From Sphingopyxis sp. JAI108 (lineage in GTDB: Bacteria; Pseudomonadota; Alphaproteobacteria; Sphingomonadales; Sphingomonadaceae): a DNA stretch of 64,000 nt. Location of the stretch: the NCBI RefSeq assembly GCF_013410105.1, contig NZ_JACCCJ010000002.1, positions 704,001-768,000 on the forward strand. Reading direction: 5' to 3'. Below, piece by piece: positions 8,533 through 17,145 of this stretch. Each line of letters begins with the position of its first letter. Positions within the stretch are counted from its first letter, which is position 1. The notes under the pieces are model-generated. The model was not told where the DNA came from, ran no database searches, and saw only the letters and a program-made list of their open reading frames with translations. The position numbers were made by a program, and so were the translations under genes.

Positions 8533-8597
8533 CCTGTTGTCGCCGGCTCCCGCTGAGGGAGCCCGACTCGCTCGGAAAGGCGCGGCCCGGCGACAGG
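8533..8597 (-). promoter_or_regulatory. structured leader of the NTF2-like gene
   Basis: An outer imperfect stem (CCTGT...CGCCGG against CCGGCGACAGG) encloses a perfect 7-bp hairpin (GGCTCCC/GGGAGCC at 8545-8563). It ends 9 nt before the NTF2-like start codon, so it would fold in the 5' untranslated region. It may be only an intergenic repeat. I recognise no known riboregulator. Confidence 0.3.
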
Positions 8598-8684
8598 AAA
8601 GCATGATTCGAGGGGGCTCGCAAACGGCGGCACCGGCGTGCTGTAATCGTTCGCTATTATCCGGAGGGACTTTCCCGACGGCTG

Positions 8685-9101
8685 CTAATCCGGGCGCAGA
8701 TAGGGCAAATTGTCGCGAAAAGCGGCCTCGATATTGTTGCCGTCGGGATCGAGCAGGAAGGCGCCATAATAGCCCGCGGCGCCCTCGCGCGGGCCGGGCG
8801 CGCCATGGTCGGTGCCGCCCGCGGCGATGCCCGCTGCATGGAACGCCTGCACCGCGTCCTTCGACGGCGCGATGAAGGCGATGTGCATCTGGTTGATGCC
8901 GGTGCGCGAGCCTTCGGCCCAATAACTCGGGCGGAGCGTGCCGACCCAGAGATAGGGGATCGGTTCTTCCCTGCTCTTTCCGAAGACGAAGGCCTGTTCG
9001 CCGTTGTCGGCGGTGACGAGGCCGAGCGGCTTGCCGATCGCCTCGTAGAAGGCACGGGCGCGGGCAAGGTCGCCGACGACGATTCCGGTGTGGTCGAACA
9101 T
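8685..9101 (-). CDS. VOC-family (glyoxalase-like) protein
   Basis: 138 residues from the ATG at 9101. The longer open frame upstream runs through an intergenic repeat and is not supported. Two beta-alpha-beta-beta-beta modules are visible: MFDHTGIVVGDLARARAFYE opens the first and INQMHIAFIAPSKDAVQAFH the second, ending with LLDPDGNNIEAAFR. His and Glu in these strands are the usual metal ligands of vicinal-oxygen-chelate proteins. Substrate unknown. An EcfG-like promoter motif lies just upstream. Confidence 0.8.
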   Translation of the reverse strand: MFDHTGIVVGDLARARAFYEAIGKPLGLVTADNGEQAFVFGKSREEPIPYLWVGTLRPSYWAEGSRTGINQMHIAFIAPSKDAVQAFHAAGIAAGGTDHGAPGPREGAAGYYGAFLLDPDGNNIEAAFRDNLPYLRPD

Positions 9102-9109
9102 GGCGGGGG

Positions 9110-9134
9110 AACGCGTGGGACGACCCTCTGTTCC
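9110..9134 (-). promoter_or_regulatory. EcfG-like promoter motif upstream of VOC gene (weak)
   Basis: On the minus strand GGAAC (9134-9130) is followed after exactly 16 nt by CGTT (9113-9110), the consensus of alphaproteobacterial EcfG promoters. The -10 element ends 9 nt before the VOC start, so the mRNA would be nearly leaderless. The -35 overlaps an intergenic repeat arm. By my rough estimate about one such motif is expected by chance in a window this size, so support is modest. Confidence 0.35.
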
Positions 9135-9213
9135 GTTTGTGTCGAGCGAAGTCGGGACACCGGGAGGTTGCACATAACCAATGGGCGTCTCGACTTCGCT
9201 CGATGCGAACGGG
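9131..9213. repeat. intergenic inverted repeat (TCGAGCGAAGTCG type)
   Basis: Left arm 9131-9158 contains GTCGAGCGAAGTCGGGAC and right arm 9187-9213 contains GTCTCGACTTCGCTCGATGC. The arms are imperfect inverted copies around a 28-nt centre. It fills the gap between the VOC and GNAT genes and has no coding potential. Confidence 0.6.
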
Positions 9214-9222
9214 ATTTGGAAG

Positions 9223-9699
9223 TCAGGAGCCCGCGAGCTTGGTGAGCGCATCGCCATCGACGCGCATCACGGTCCATTCGTCCATCAGCTTGGCGCCGAG
9301 CTTCTGGTAGAAACCGATCGACGGGGTGTTCCAGTCGAGCACCCACCATTCGAGGCGCGCGCAGTCGCGTTCGACGCATAGCTTGGCGAGATGCGCGAGC
9401 AGCGCCTTGCCGAGCCCCGATCCGCGCGCTTCGGGGCGGACGAACAGGTCTTCGAGATAGATGCCGGGGCGCCCCTCGAAGGTCGAGAAATTGTGGAAGA
9501 AGAGTGCGAAGCCCTGCGGTGCGCCGTCCAACTCGCCGATTACGACTTCGGCATAGGGGCGTGGGCCGAACAGGTTGGCGGCCAGCTTGGCTTCGTCGAA
9601 GCGGACCTCGTGCGCGAGCTTTTCATAGTCGGCGAGGTCGCGGATGAACTGCGCGATCAGCGGCAGGTCGGCGGGCACGGCGGGGCGGATCGAGAGCAT
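9223..9699 (-). CDS. GNAT-family N-acetyltransferase
   Basis: 158 residues. The start at 9699 shares one base with the ispG stop (TGATG), so it is translationally coupled to ispG. GNAT features: the N-terminal strand [15 protein letters not shown], the acetyl-CoA loop RPEARGSGLGKALL (R/QxxGxG/A) near residues 95-108, and DWNTPSIGFYQKLGAK near the end. It resembles the diamine/thialysine acetyltransferase-like group (EDLFV, ARLEWWVLDWN), but the substrate is not certain. Confidence 0.84.
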   Translation of the reverse strand: MLSIRPAVPADLPLIAQFIRDLADYEKLAHEVRFDEAKLAANLFGPRPYAEVVIGELDGAPQGFALFFHNFSTFEGRPGIYLEDLFVRPEARGSGLGKALLAHLAKLCVERDCARLEWWVLDWNTPSIGFYQKLGAKLMDEWTVMRVDGDALTKLAGS

Positions 9700-10850
9700 C
9701 ACGCCGCCTTGCCGTGCGCCACGTCCATGCTTACCGAGCTGCCCGTCTCGATCTCGGCCGCCTTTGCTTCGACCAGCTTGACGATATGGCCGATCATGTC
9801 GGCGTCGGCGACATGGTGGTCGGTGACCCCCGACAGATAGACCATATGCTTGCCGTTGCCGCCGCCGGTGATGCCGATGTCGGTTTCGCGCGCCTCGCCG
9901 GGGCCGTTGACGACGCAGCCCAATACCGAGAGCGACATCGGGGTCTTGATGTGGCCGAGCGCATCCTCGAGCGCCTGCACGGTGCGGATGACGTCGAAGC
10001 CCTGCCGCGCGCAGCTGGGGCAGGAGACGACGCGGACGCCGCGGGTGCGCAGGCCCAGCGATTTGAGGATTTCGTAGCCGACGCGCACTTCCTCTTCGGG
10101 TTCGGCCGAGAGGCTGACGCGGATTGTGTCGCCGATGCCGGCCCACAGCAGGTTGCCGATGCCGAGCGCGCTTTTCACCGTGCCGCCGATCAGCCCGCCG
10201 GCCTCGGTGATGCCGAGGTGGAGCGGGCAGTCGACCGCGTCGGCGAGCTGCGCATAGGCGGCGACCGCGAGGAAGACGTCGCTCGCCTTTACCGCGACCT
10301 TATATTCGTGGAAATCATGGTCCTGGAGCAGCTTGATATGGTCGAGCGCGCTTTCGACGAGCGCCTCGGGGCAGGGCTCGCCATATTTTTCGAGCAGATC
10401 CTTTTCGAGCGACCCGGCGTTGACACCGATGCGGATCGCACAGCCGTTCGCCTTGGCGGCGCGGACGACTTCGCCAACGCGTTCGGAGGAGCCGATATTG
10501 CCGGGGTTGATGCGCAGGCAGGCGGCGCCGGCGTCGGCGGCTTCGAGCGCGCGTTTGTAGTGGAAATGGATGTCGGCGATGATCGGAATCCGCGCCGCAC
10601 GGACGATCTGGCCGAGCGCTGCGGTCGATTCGGTGTCGGGGCAGGAGACGCGGATCAGGTCGGCGCCGGCCTCCTCGCAGCGGCGAATCTGGTCGATCGT
10701 CGCCACCGGGTCGCTCGTCAACGTGTTGGTCATCGTCTGGACGCTGATCGGCGCGCCGCCGCCGACGGGGACGCCGCCGACCATGATCTGGCGGCACTCG
10801 CGTCTGGAAATGTCACGCCAGGGGCGCAGGCCGGGATTGTGATCGCTCAT
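9699..10850 (-). CDS. ispG: 4-hydroxy-3-methylbut-2-en-1-yl diphosphate synthase
   Basis: 383 residues, normal for bacterial IspG. It reduces methylerythritol cyclodiphosphate to HMBPP in the MEP isoprenoid pathway, using a 4Fe-4S cluster. The N-terminal TIM-barrel region carries [17 protein letters not shown] and [11 protein letters not shown]. The C-terminal Fe-S domain shows [12 protein letters not shown], with two Cys, and [12 protein letters not shown], with the third. The start at 10850 ([11 protein letters not shown]) precedes the conserved [11 protein letters not shown] block; longer in-frame extensions look non-coding. Confidence 0.96.
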   Translation of the reverse strand: MSDHNPGLRPWRDISRRECRQIMVGGVPVGGGAPISVQTMTNTLTSDPVATIDQIRRCEEAGADLIRVSCPDTESTAALGQIVRAARIPIIADIHFHYKRALEAADAGAACLRINPGNIGSSERVGEVVRAAKANGCAIRIGVNAGSLEKDLLEKYGEPCPEALVESALDHIKLLQDHDFHEYKVAVKASDVFLAVAAYAQLADAVDCPLHLGITEAGGLIGGTVKSALGIGNLLWAGIGDTIRVSLSAEPEEEVRVGYEILKSLGLRTRGVRVVSCPSCARQGFDVIRTVQALEDALGHIKTPMSLSVLGCVVNGPGEARETDIGITGGGNGKHMVYLSGVTDHHVADADMIGHIVKLVEAKAAEIETGSSVSMDVAHGKAA

Positions 10851-11115
10851 GATTGTCGCTCGACGGAAGGGGATGTGCGCGCTCTTTAGCCGTCCTGCGG
10901 CCGATTGGCAAAGCCGAGTGCCGTCGCTCGCGTCCCTTTCGGCTTGTTGCGGGAAAGCAACAGTCCGTCGCCGAATGGCCGCGAAGGACAATTTCGGTTG
11001 TGCGTTGCAGCGTAATCGGCAATTTTTGCGCGGTTCGTCGTCACACGGCCCCATCGAGAAGCCGGGACGCGCACCGCAGGCGGAACGATCCATGAGACCA
11101 GAGAGGGGATCTGCC

Positions 11116-11868
11116 ATGACATTTTTCAACAAGGGCTGCCTTGGCCTGCTGCTTGCCGCGTCGGCGATGTCGACGCCCGCCTTCGCGCAGGACGAGGCGA
11201 TCGGCGAAGCGGGTCCGGTCACGCTTTCGGGTGGTATCGCCGTCACCACCGACTATCGTTTCCGCGGCATTTCGCTGTCGAACGAAAAGGTCGCGGTGCA
11301 GCCGACGCTGACGGTCAGCCACGAAAGCGGCCTTTATGCGGGCGTGTGGGGATCTTCGCTTCCCGACAGCCCCGCCTATGGCAAGTTCGAGCTCGACCTT
11401 TACGGCGGCTATGCGACCGAAATCGCGCCCGGCACAACGGTCGACGTCGGCGTCACCTGGTATACCTATCCGGGGAGCGACGACGGCGGCGCGCCGACCG
11501 ATTATTTCGAGGCCATCGGCAAGCTGTCGCACGACATCGGCCCGATTTCGGCGACGGGCATGGTCGCCTATGCCTGGGACCAGAAGTCGCTCGGCGACGA
11601 CAGCTGGTACCTCAACCTGGGCCTGGGCTATGGCATCCCGAACACGCCTGTCACGCTCAACGCCGGGGTCGGCTATGCCGACGGCTCGTTGGCACTGACC
11701 GCGCCCGACGGCAATTATGTCGACTGGTCGGTCGGCGCGTCCTACATCATCGGGCCCGCGACGCTGTCGGCGCAATATATCGATACCGACATCAAGAAGA
11801 CGGGGGTGAAAGCCTTCGACACGCTTTACGATCCAACCGTGGTCTTCACGCTCGGCGTTTCTTTCTGA
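11116..11868 (+). CDS. TorF-family putative porin, copy 1
   Basis: 250 residues, an outer membrane beta-barrel of the TIGR02001/TorF type. The signal peptide [20 protein letters not shown] ends at AFA-Q. The mature part opens with the family's signature strand [13 protein letters not shown] block ([20 protein letters not shown]), has alternating aromatic strands, and ends in the outer-membrane C-terminal motif VVFTLGVSF. Start at 11116 after GAGAGGGGAT. A paralogue follows 299 nt downstream with similar leader and terminator features. The transported substrate is unknown. Confidence 0.84.
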   Translation: MTFFNKGCLGLLLAASAMSTPAFAQDEAIGEAGPVTLSGGIAVTTDYRFRGISLSNEKVAVQPTLTVSHESGLYAGVWGSSLPDSPAYGKFELDLYGGYATEIAPGTTVDVGVTWYTYPGSDDGGAPTDYFEAIGKLSHDIGPISATGMVAYAWDQKSLGDDSWYLNLGLGYGIPNTPVTLNAGVGYADGSLALTAPDGNYVDWSVGASYIIGPATLSAQYIDTDIKKTGVKAFDTLYDPTVVFTLGVSF

Positions 11869-11898
11869 ACGCCTGACGCGTCGGCGACCACGCGTGAA

Positions 11899-11931
11899 GG
11901 GGGCGGCTTCGGGGGAGGCCGTCCCCTTTTT
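11899..11931 (+). terminator. Rho-independent terminator of porin copy 1
   Basis: An 11-bp stem (GGGGGCGGCTT against AGGCCGTCCCC, with two G-U pairs) and a 6-nt loop are followed by five T. It lies 30 nt after the porin stop. The hairpin is similar in sequence to the one after porin copy 2. Confidence 0.8.
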
Positions 11932-12167
11932 CGCGCCGGTTTCCCGCGACTGAACGATTGTTACGAATGAAACCGGTATCATATAATCATATGTTGCAAA
12001 AAAGTCGCATCGGGTAGTGAAGATGCGCTCGCGATGACTTTTTTGTTTGTGCGGCGCAGCAATTTCGGGAAGAGAGGTGGCACGCAAGACCGGATCGGCC
12101 CGAAAAGAGGCTGGCCGTCGTGCGGCAGGCAGGGACGATCCATCAATCTTGATACAGGGATCTGTCC

Positions 12168-12899
12168 ATGAAGAATCTTTCCCGTGCGTGCTTCGGCATG
12201 CTCCTCGCGGCTTCGGCCATGTCCACGCCCGCCTTCGCCCAAGACGAAGAATCGGACGACGGCATCACCATCACCGGCAGCGCCACCGTCGTCAGCGACT
12301 ATCGTTTTCGCGGCTTCAGCCAGTCGAACGAAGAAGCGGCGATCCAGGGCGGCTTCGGTATCAGCCACGACAGCGGGCTGTATGTCGGCACCTGGGGATC
12401 GAGCATCGGCTTTGCCAACGGCACCGAGATCGACGTTTTCGGCGGCTATTCGACCGAGGTCGTTCCGGGCCTGACCGCCGACATCGGCGCGACCCTCTAT
12501 CTTTATCCCGGCACCGCCAACAGCTCGATCATCGAGCCCTATTTCTCGGTCAAGGGCAACCTCGGCCCCGCTTCGGTCAAGACCGGCATCGCCTGGGCTC
12601 CCGGCGGGCAGGATTCGCTCGGCGACGACAGCGGCGTCTATATCTATACCGACGCGGGCGTCGCGATCCCGAGCACGCCGTTCAGCCTGAACGGCCACAT
12701 CGGCTTCTCGAAAAGCGACAGCTTCCTGGGCGGCGCCGACGGCGAAGTCATCGACTATTCGATCGGCGTGTCGGCGAGCTACAAGATGCTCACCGGCAGC
12801 GTCGCCTATGTGAATACCGATGCGCCCAAAGCGCTTGGCTACAAGGAATCGGTCGGTGCCGATGGCGCCGTGATCTTCACGCTCGGCGTCTCTTTCTGA
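12168..12899 (+). CDS. TorF-family putative porin, copy 2
   Basis: 243 residues, clearly paralogous to the preceding porin: the same kind of signal peptide ([18 protein letters not shown]), the VVSDYRFRGFSQSNEEAAIQ strand, SGLYVGTWGSS, and the same C-terminal FTLGVSF. The upstream leader also shares GATCCAT and GGATCTG blocks with copy 1. A long AT-rich spacer (11932-12167) lies upstream and includes an AAAAAAGTC/GACTTTTTT inverted repeat near 11998-12043. The two barrels may be expressed under different conditions; this is inference. Confidence 0.84.
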   Translation: MKNLSRACFGMLLAASAMSTPAFAQDEESDDGITITGSATVVSDYRFRGFSQSNEEAAIQGGFGISHDSGLYVGTWGSSIGFANGTEIDVFGGYSTEVVPGLTADIGATLYLYPGTANSSIIEPYFSVKGNLGPASVKTGIAWAPGGQDSLGDDSGVYIYTDAGVAIPSTPFSLNGHIGFSKSDSFLGGADGEVIDYSIGVSASYKMLTGSVAYVNTDAPKALGYKESVGADGAVIFTLGVSF

Positions 12900-12909
12900 C
12901 GCCGGCACC

Positions 12910-12936
12910 GGGGCGGTCTCAGGGGGAGGCCGCCCC
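12910..12936 (+). terminator. hairpin after porin copy 2
   Basis: GGGGCGGTCT pairs with AGGCCGCCCC over a 7-nt loop, 10 nt after the stop codon. No T-tract follows, so it may terminate weakly, or serve both strands before the convergent oxidase gene. It is similar to the terminator of porin copy 1. Confidence 0.6.
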
Positions 12937-12948
12937 GCTTGCCCGGTT

Positions 12949-14097
12949 TCAGCGCCAGCGCAGGTTGCCGGCGCCGAGATCGGCGAGGCTTTTCGCTCCC
13001 ATCAGCTTCATGCCCCTCTCCATCTCGGCCCGGAGCAGTGCGATGGCGCGCGCGACGCCGTCCTCGCCCGCTGCCGCAAGCGCATAAAGATAGAGGCGCC
13101 CCCCCGAGCAGGCCTTCGCGCCGACCGATAGCGCTTTGAGCACATGCGTGCCGCGCGTGATGCCGCCGTCGCAGATCACCTCGACCTTGTCGCCGACCGC
13201 ATCGACGATGTCGGTGAGCGCGTCGAAGGGCGAAATGCTGCCGTCGAGCTGGCGCCCGCCGTGGTTCGACACCATGATCGCGGTCGCGCCGATATCGACG
13301 GCGCGCTTCGCATCCTCGACCGCGACGATGCCCTTGAGGCAGAAGGGACCGTCCCATTGCTTGCGGATCGCCTCGGCGCGTTTCCAGTCGAGGCTCTGGT
13401 CGAGCATCGAGGTGAAATATTCGGCGACCGACTTGGGGACGCTCGATCCTTCAGACACATGCGTCGCGAGGTTCGGCAGGCTGAATTTTTCGCGGAGGAT
13501 ATAGTTGAGGCCCCAGCCGGGCTTGGCGGCGTAGCTCAGCATGTTCGATGCGGTGAAGCGCGGCGGCGAGGTGAAGCCCGAGCGCAGGCAGCGTTCGCGG
13601 TTGCCGCCGACTATGGTATCAACGGTGAGCGCGACGGCGTCGAACTTCGCGTCGCGCGCGGCGTCGAGCATCGCCTTGTTGAGGCCCTCGTCGTGGTGGA
13701 CGTAGAGCTGGAAAAGCTTGGGGCCATCGGTCAGCGCGCCGGCCTCGGCAAGGCTGATCGTCGCGAGGCTCGATATGCCCGCGACCGTGCCGGCGTTCGC
13801 GGCGGCGCGGAGGACGGCGCGTTCGCCCTGCCAGTGGAACAGGCGCTGGAGCGCGGTGGGCGAGAGGAAGAGCGGCATCGCCATCTCGCGCCCGAACAAG
13901 GTCGTTCGCATGTCGACGCTTTCGACCCCGGCGAGGACGCGCGGGATGAGGTCGCAATCGTCGAACGCGGCGCGATTGCGGCGGCGAGTGACCTCGTCAT
14001 CGGCGGCGCCGTCGATATAATCGAACACCGGCCACGGCAGGCGCCGCTTCGCGAGCGCGCGGAAATCGTCGATATTGTGGCAGTCGGTGAGTTTCAT
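12949..14097 (-). CDS. FMN-dependent alpha-hydroxy-acid oxidase/dehydrogenase (LldD-like)
   Basis: 382 residues, the usual length for L-lactate dehydrogenase/glycolate oxidase-type flavoproteins, which oxidise 2-hydroxy acids with FMN. Seen: VFDYIDGAADDEVTRRRN at the N-terminus, LFLSPTALQRLFH, the active-site ATAIMVSNHGGRQLDGS segment (catalytic His and substrate Arg) near residue 265, and the FMN phosphate-binding DGGITRGTHVLKAL. Lactate is the likeliest substrate but mandelate or others are possible. It is a single gene, convergent with porin 2, with a repeat element upstream. Confidence 0.87.
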   Translation of the reverse strand: MKLTDCHNIDDFRALAKRRLPWPVFDYIDGAADDEVTRRRNRAAFDDCDLIPRVLAGVESVDMRTTLFGREMAMPLFLSPTALQRLFHWQGERAVLRAAANAGTVAGISSLATISLAEAGALTDGPKLFQLYVHHDEGLNKAMLDAARDAKFDAVALTVDTIVGGNRERCLRSGFTSPPRFTASNMLSYAAKPGWGLNYILREKFSLPNLATHVSEGSSVPKSVAEYFTSMLDQSLDWKRAEAIRKQWDGPFCLKGIVAVEDAKRAVDIGATAIMVSNHGGRQLDGSISPFDALTDIVDAVGDKVEVICDGGITRGTHVLKALSVGAKACSGGRLYLYALAAAGEDGVARAIALLRAEMERGMKLMGAKSLADLGAGNLRWR

Positions 14098-14116
14098 TTC
14101 GGCCCCGCATTTATCC

Positions 14117-14212
14117 CGTCATTGCGAGCGTAGCGAAGCAATCTCCAGCCCTCAATCTTGCGCAAGGGTGATGGCTGGAGATTGCTTCGTCGCTTCGCTC
14201 CTCGCAATGACG
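14117..14212. repeat. CGTCATTGCGAG inverted-repeat element
   Basis: The outer arms are CGTCATTGCGAG and CTCGCAATGACG. The inner arms are AATCTCCAGCC and GGCTGGAGATT. It lies between the LldD-like gene start and the FAD oxidoreductase stop. This is the AATCTCCAG variant of the family; another copy of this variant is at 37177-37272. Confidence 0.75.
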
Positions 14213-14216
14213 AGGC

Positions 14217-15491
14217 TCAAAACACCGTCCGCGCCGCCACCGTCCCCTTGGTCGCGAAGCTGAAGCGCGGTTCGACTGCGAGGTTCGCGTCGAGAATATG
14301 CGCCGCGACGCGTTTGCCCACCGCGGGGCCGTTCTTGAAGCCGTGGCCCGATCCGCCGCCGACGAGCCAGACGCGTTCCTGCCCCGGAAAGCGGTCGATC
14401 AGATAATCGCCGTTCGAACTATTCTCATATTGGCAGACGCGGCCGCCGATCAGCGGCGCGTTGGCGAGGCCGGGAAAGCGCCGGGCGACATAGGCGCGCG
14501 CTTCGGCGATACCCGCGGGGGTGAGCTGGCGTTCGAGCGTATCGGGATCGATCACCGGACCGTGCGTGTCGAACGCGATCTTGAAGCCGGCCCCTTCGAG
14601 ATCGGGGATGCCATAGACGATACGGCCGTTGTTGAAGTCGGCCCAGACAGGAAGCGCGGGCGGGGCGAAGCGGCTGTCGCCCTGCGGCGCGCCGAAATGA
14701 TAAACTTCCTGCCGCGTCGCGACGATCTTGTGCATCAATTGTTGCGGGAAGAGTTCGGCGAGCCACGGGCCGGCCGCGTAGACGAGGTGATCGGCGGTGC
14801 CGCCGTCGGGGAGCGTGTGCTTCTTAATGCGTTTTGAAAAGAGCGGCGCGGGCATGACGACGCGCTCGACCGCGATCTGGGCGTCGGCGATCACTTCCTG
14901 CACGCCGCGCGCGGCGATCAGCGCGCCCGCCTCGGTCTCGAGGATGCCGGTTTCGCCCTGATAGAATTGGATCTGGCGATATTTGTTCTGCAGCCAGCTG
15001 ACGTCGCCATGCTCGTGGCCGACGCGGTTCGCCTGCAGCCAGGCGAGCGACTGGGCGGTGTAGCTGTCGCCCTGCGGCGCGAACCATAGCACGCCGGTGT
15101 TGTGAAAGATCGGCGCGCTCGCGGTGTCGGAGAGCTCTTTCCAATATTTGAGCGAGTCGCGCGCCATCTCCGAATAAAGGGCGTCGGCGCCGTAGCCCAT
15201 GCGGATGACCCGGCTGGCCCCGCCCGACGAGCTGCGCGCATGGCCCGCGCCATAGGCATCGAACAGGCGTACCGACTTGCCCGCGCGCAAGAGGTGCCAC
15301 GCGGTCCACGCGCCGAACACCCCCGCACCGACGATCGCGACATCGACATGCTGGATCTTGGGCCTGGCGGGCTTGCGCTTTTTCGAGCGGCGTTCCTTGC
15401 GCTCGGCCGCGGCCGCGGCGGCGCTCGCCGCGACGGGGAGGGCGGCGAGGCCGGTCAGCAGCGCGCGGCGGGTCGGCGTGTCAGCGGCCAA
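14217..15491 (-). CDS. exported FAD-dependent oxidoreductase (DAO/sarcosine-oxidase-like)
   Basis: 424 residues. The N-terminus has a twin-arginine-like signal (PTRRALLTGLAALPVAASA), then a very basic stretch (KERRSKKRK). The FAD Rossmann motif VAIVGAGVFGAWTAWHL follows, with the DAO fold to residue ~400 and a closing VGGGSGHGFKNGP flavin-contact segment. It resembles N-methyltryptophan/sarcosine oxidase relatives that oxidise secondary amines; the substrate is unassigned. Its start overlaps the amidohydrolase stop by 11 nt, so it is the last gene of a three-gene operon. Confidence 0.82.
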   Translation of the reverse strand: MAADTPTRRALLTGLAALPVAASAAAAAAERKERRSKKRKPARPKIQHVDVAIVGAGVFGAWTAWHLLRAGKSVRLFDAYGAGHARSSSGGASRVIRMGYGADALYSEMARDSLKYWKELSDTASAPIFHNTGVLWFAPQGDSYTAQSLAWLQANRVGHEHGDVSWLQNKYRQIQFYQGETGILETEAGALIAARGVQEVIADAQIAVERVVMPAPLFSKRIKKHTLPDGGTADHLVYAAGPWLAELFPQQLMHKIVATRQEVYHFGAPQGDSRFAPPALPVWADFNNGRIVYGIPDLEGAGFKIAFDTHGPVIDPDTLERQLTPAGIAEARAYVARRFPGLANAPLIGGRVCQYENSSNGDYLIDRFPGQERVWLVGGGSGHGFKNGPAVGKRVAAHILDANLAVEPRFSFATKGTVAARTVF

Positions 15492-17145
15492 CGGTCGCGC
15501 CCTCGCTTTTCTTGTAATAGCGATAGCCGCCGATCCAGGTTTCGAGCGGGGTCATGCGGCGGATCTCGTCGGGGCTCGCGAGCATCGGGTCGGCGTCGAT
15601 GATCAGGAAGTCGGCGCGCATTCCGGGCATCAGCGTGCCGATCCGGTCCTCGGCGAACCCGGCGAAGGCTGCGGTGCGCGTGAAGCCGTCGAGCGCGGTC
15701 TCGCGGCTGACCGCCTCCTCGGGGCGCCAGCCGCCGAAGGGCTCGCCCTTGGCATCGGTGCGCGAGATGGCGGCGGCGATGCCGGGGAAGGGGTTGGCGC
15801 TTTCGACGGGGACGTCCGAACCGAAGGCGAGGCGCGCGCCGGCATTCTGGAGGCTGCGCCACGCATAGGCGCCCTTGAGGCGGTCGGGGCCTAGGCGCGC
15901 CTCGGCCATCACGCGGTCGCTCGTCTGGTGGACGGGCTGCATCGAGGCGATCACCTTGAGGGTGGCGAAGCGCGGGATGTCGATGGGGTCGATGATCTGC
16001 GCATGTTCGATGCGCCAGCGGCGCTCGCCGGGCAGGTCGGCGGTAAGGTCGGTGATCGCGTCGAGCGCCTCGGCATTGGCGGCGTCGCCGATCGCGTGGA
16101 TCGCGACCTGGAACTTGTCCATCGACGCGCGCACCATCTTGTTGCGGAGCTGCGCGGGGGTGAGCAGGGGCAGGCCCTTTTGCCCCGTCGCGTCGCTATA
16201 GGGCGCCTTCAGCCAGGCGCCGCGCGATCCCAGCGCGCCGTCGAGATAGAGCTTCACCCCGACCATGCGAAGCCGGTCGTCATAGAGCCAGGGCGTCGGT
16301 TCGGACCCGGCGATGATCGCCATATTGTCGATGTCGCCGCCATAGCTGAGGATCCGCACCGCGAGCTGTTTCTTGTCGCCGGCGCGGCGATAGGATTGCC
16401 ATTCCTCGATCGTCGTTCCCATGTCGGCGATCGTCGTGATGCCCTGTTCGAGCAGCTTCTGCTGCGCCAGATAGAGCGCACGGTCGAGGTCGCGCGCGAG
16501 CGGCTTGGGCTTGGCGCTGTTGACCAGCGCCATCGCCGCGTCGACGAAAACGCCGCTCGGCTTGCCGCCGTCCATTTCGATGCGGCCGCCTTCGGGCGAC
16601 TTGCTCGCAGGGGTGATCTTCGCGGCGGTCATCGCCGCGCTGTTCGCCCACCCCGCATGGCCGTCGACGCGTTCGAGCCACACGGGGCGGTCCGGCACCG
16701 CGGCGTCGAGGTCGGCGGCGGTCGGGAAGCGGCCGAGGCCCCATTTCTCCTGATTCCAGCCCGACCCGATGATCCACGGCATTTCGGGATTGTCGGCGGC
16801 ATATTTGCGGATCGCCGCTTGCGCTTCGGCGAGGCTGTTGGTGCCGCTGAGGTCGAGCAGCATCAGCTGAAAGCCGAGCCCCATGACATGGCCGTGCGCG
16901 TCGATAAGCCCGGGGATCAGGGTCTTGCCCTGGCCGTCCTGTTTGAAATCGGGGCGTTCGGGGCGCTTGTCCTTGCGATCGAGCAGCTGCTTGACCTTGC
17001 CCTGCGTGTCGATGACGAGCCCGGTGAAGCGGACGAGCTTGCCGTCCTTGTCGAGCGTGATGCCGTTGACATTGTCGACCAGCGTGTCGGCGTGCGCGGG
17101 GGCGGCGAGGGTGAGCGCCAGCGCGGTCAGGATCAGGCGCTTCAT
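15481..17145 (-). CDS. exported amidohydrolase (YtcJ-like, amidohydrolase_3)
   Basis: 554 residues. Signal peptide MKRLILTALALTLAAPAHA-D. The metal-dependent hydrolase core starts at LIPGLIDAHGHVMGLGFQ, continues with VAIHAIGDAANAEALD and WRIEHAQIID, and ends with LAFGSDVPVESANPFPG; these carry the His/Asp metal-ligand pattern of amidohydrolases. Length fits the YtcJ group. The substrate is unknown. It overlaps the upstream dehydrogenase gene by 4 nt (ATGA) and the downstream oxidoreductase by 11 nt. Confidence 0.87.
   Translation of the reverse strand: MKRLILTALALTLAAPAHADTLVDNVNGITLDKDGKLVRFTGLVIDTQGKVKQLLDRKDKRPERPDFKQDGQGKTLIPGLIDAHGHVMGLGFQLMLLDLSGTNSLAEAQAAIRKYAADNPEMPWIIGSGWNQEKWGLGRFPTAADLDAAVPDRPVWLERVDGHAGWANSAAMTAAKITPASKSPEGGRIEMDGGKPSGVFVDAAMALVNSAKPKPLARDLDRALYLAQQKLLEQGITTIADMGTTIEEWQSYRRAGDKKQLAVRILSYGGDIDNMAIIAGSEPTPWLYDDRLRMVGVKLYLDGALGSRGAWLKAPYSDATGQKGLPLLTPAQLRNKMVRASMDKFQVAIHAIGDAANAEALDAITDLTADLPGERRWRIEHAQIIDPIDIPRFATLKVIASMQPVHQTSDRVMAEARLGPDRLKGAYAWRSLQNAGARLAFGSDVPVESANPFPGIAAAISRTDAKGEPFGGWRPEEAVSRETALDGFTRTAAFAGFAEDRIGTLMPGMRADFLIIDADPMLASPDEIRRMTPLETWIGGYRYYKKSEGATVGR

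Noticed and set aside
11082..11115. EcfG promoter upstream of porin copy 1
   Set aside because: GGAAC is present at 11082-11086 but no GTT-type -10 occurs at 16-17 nt.
10851..11115. Small genes in the ispG-porin spacer
   Set aside because: Several short frames exist on both strands but none has a ribosome site, a recognisable domain or sensible composition; the spacer is taken as promoter and leader DNA.
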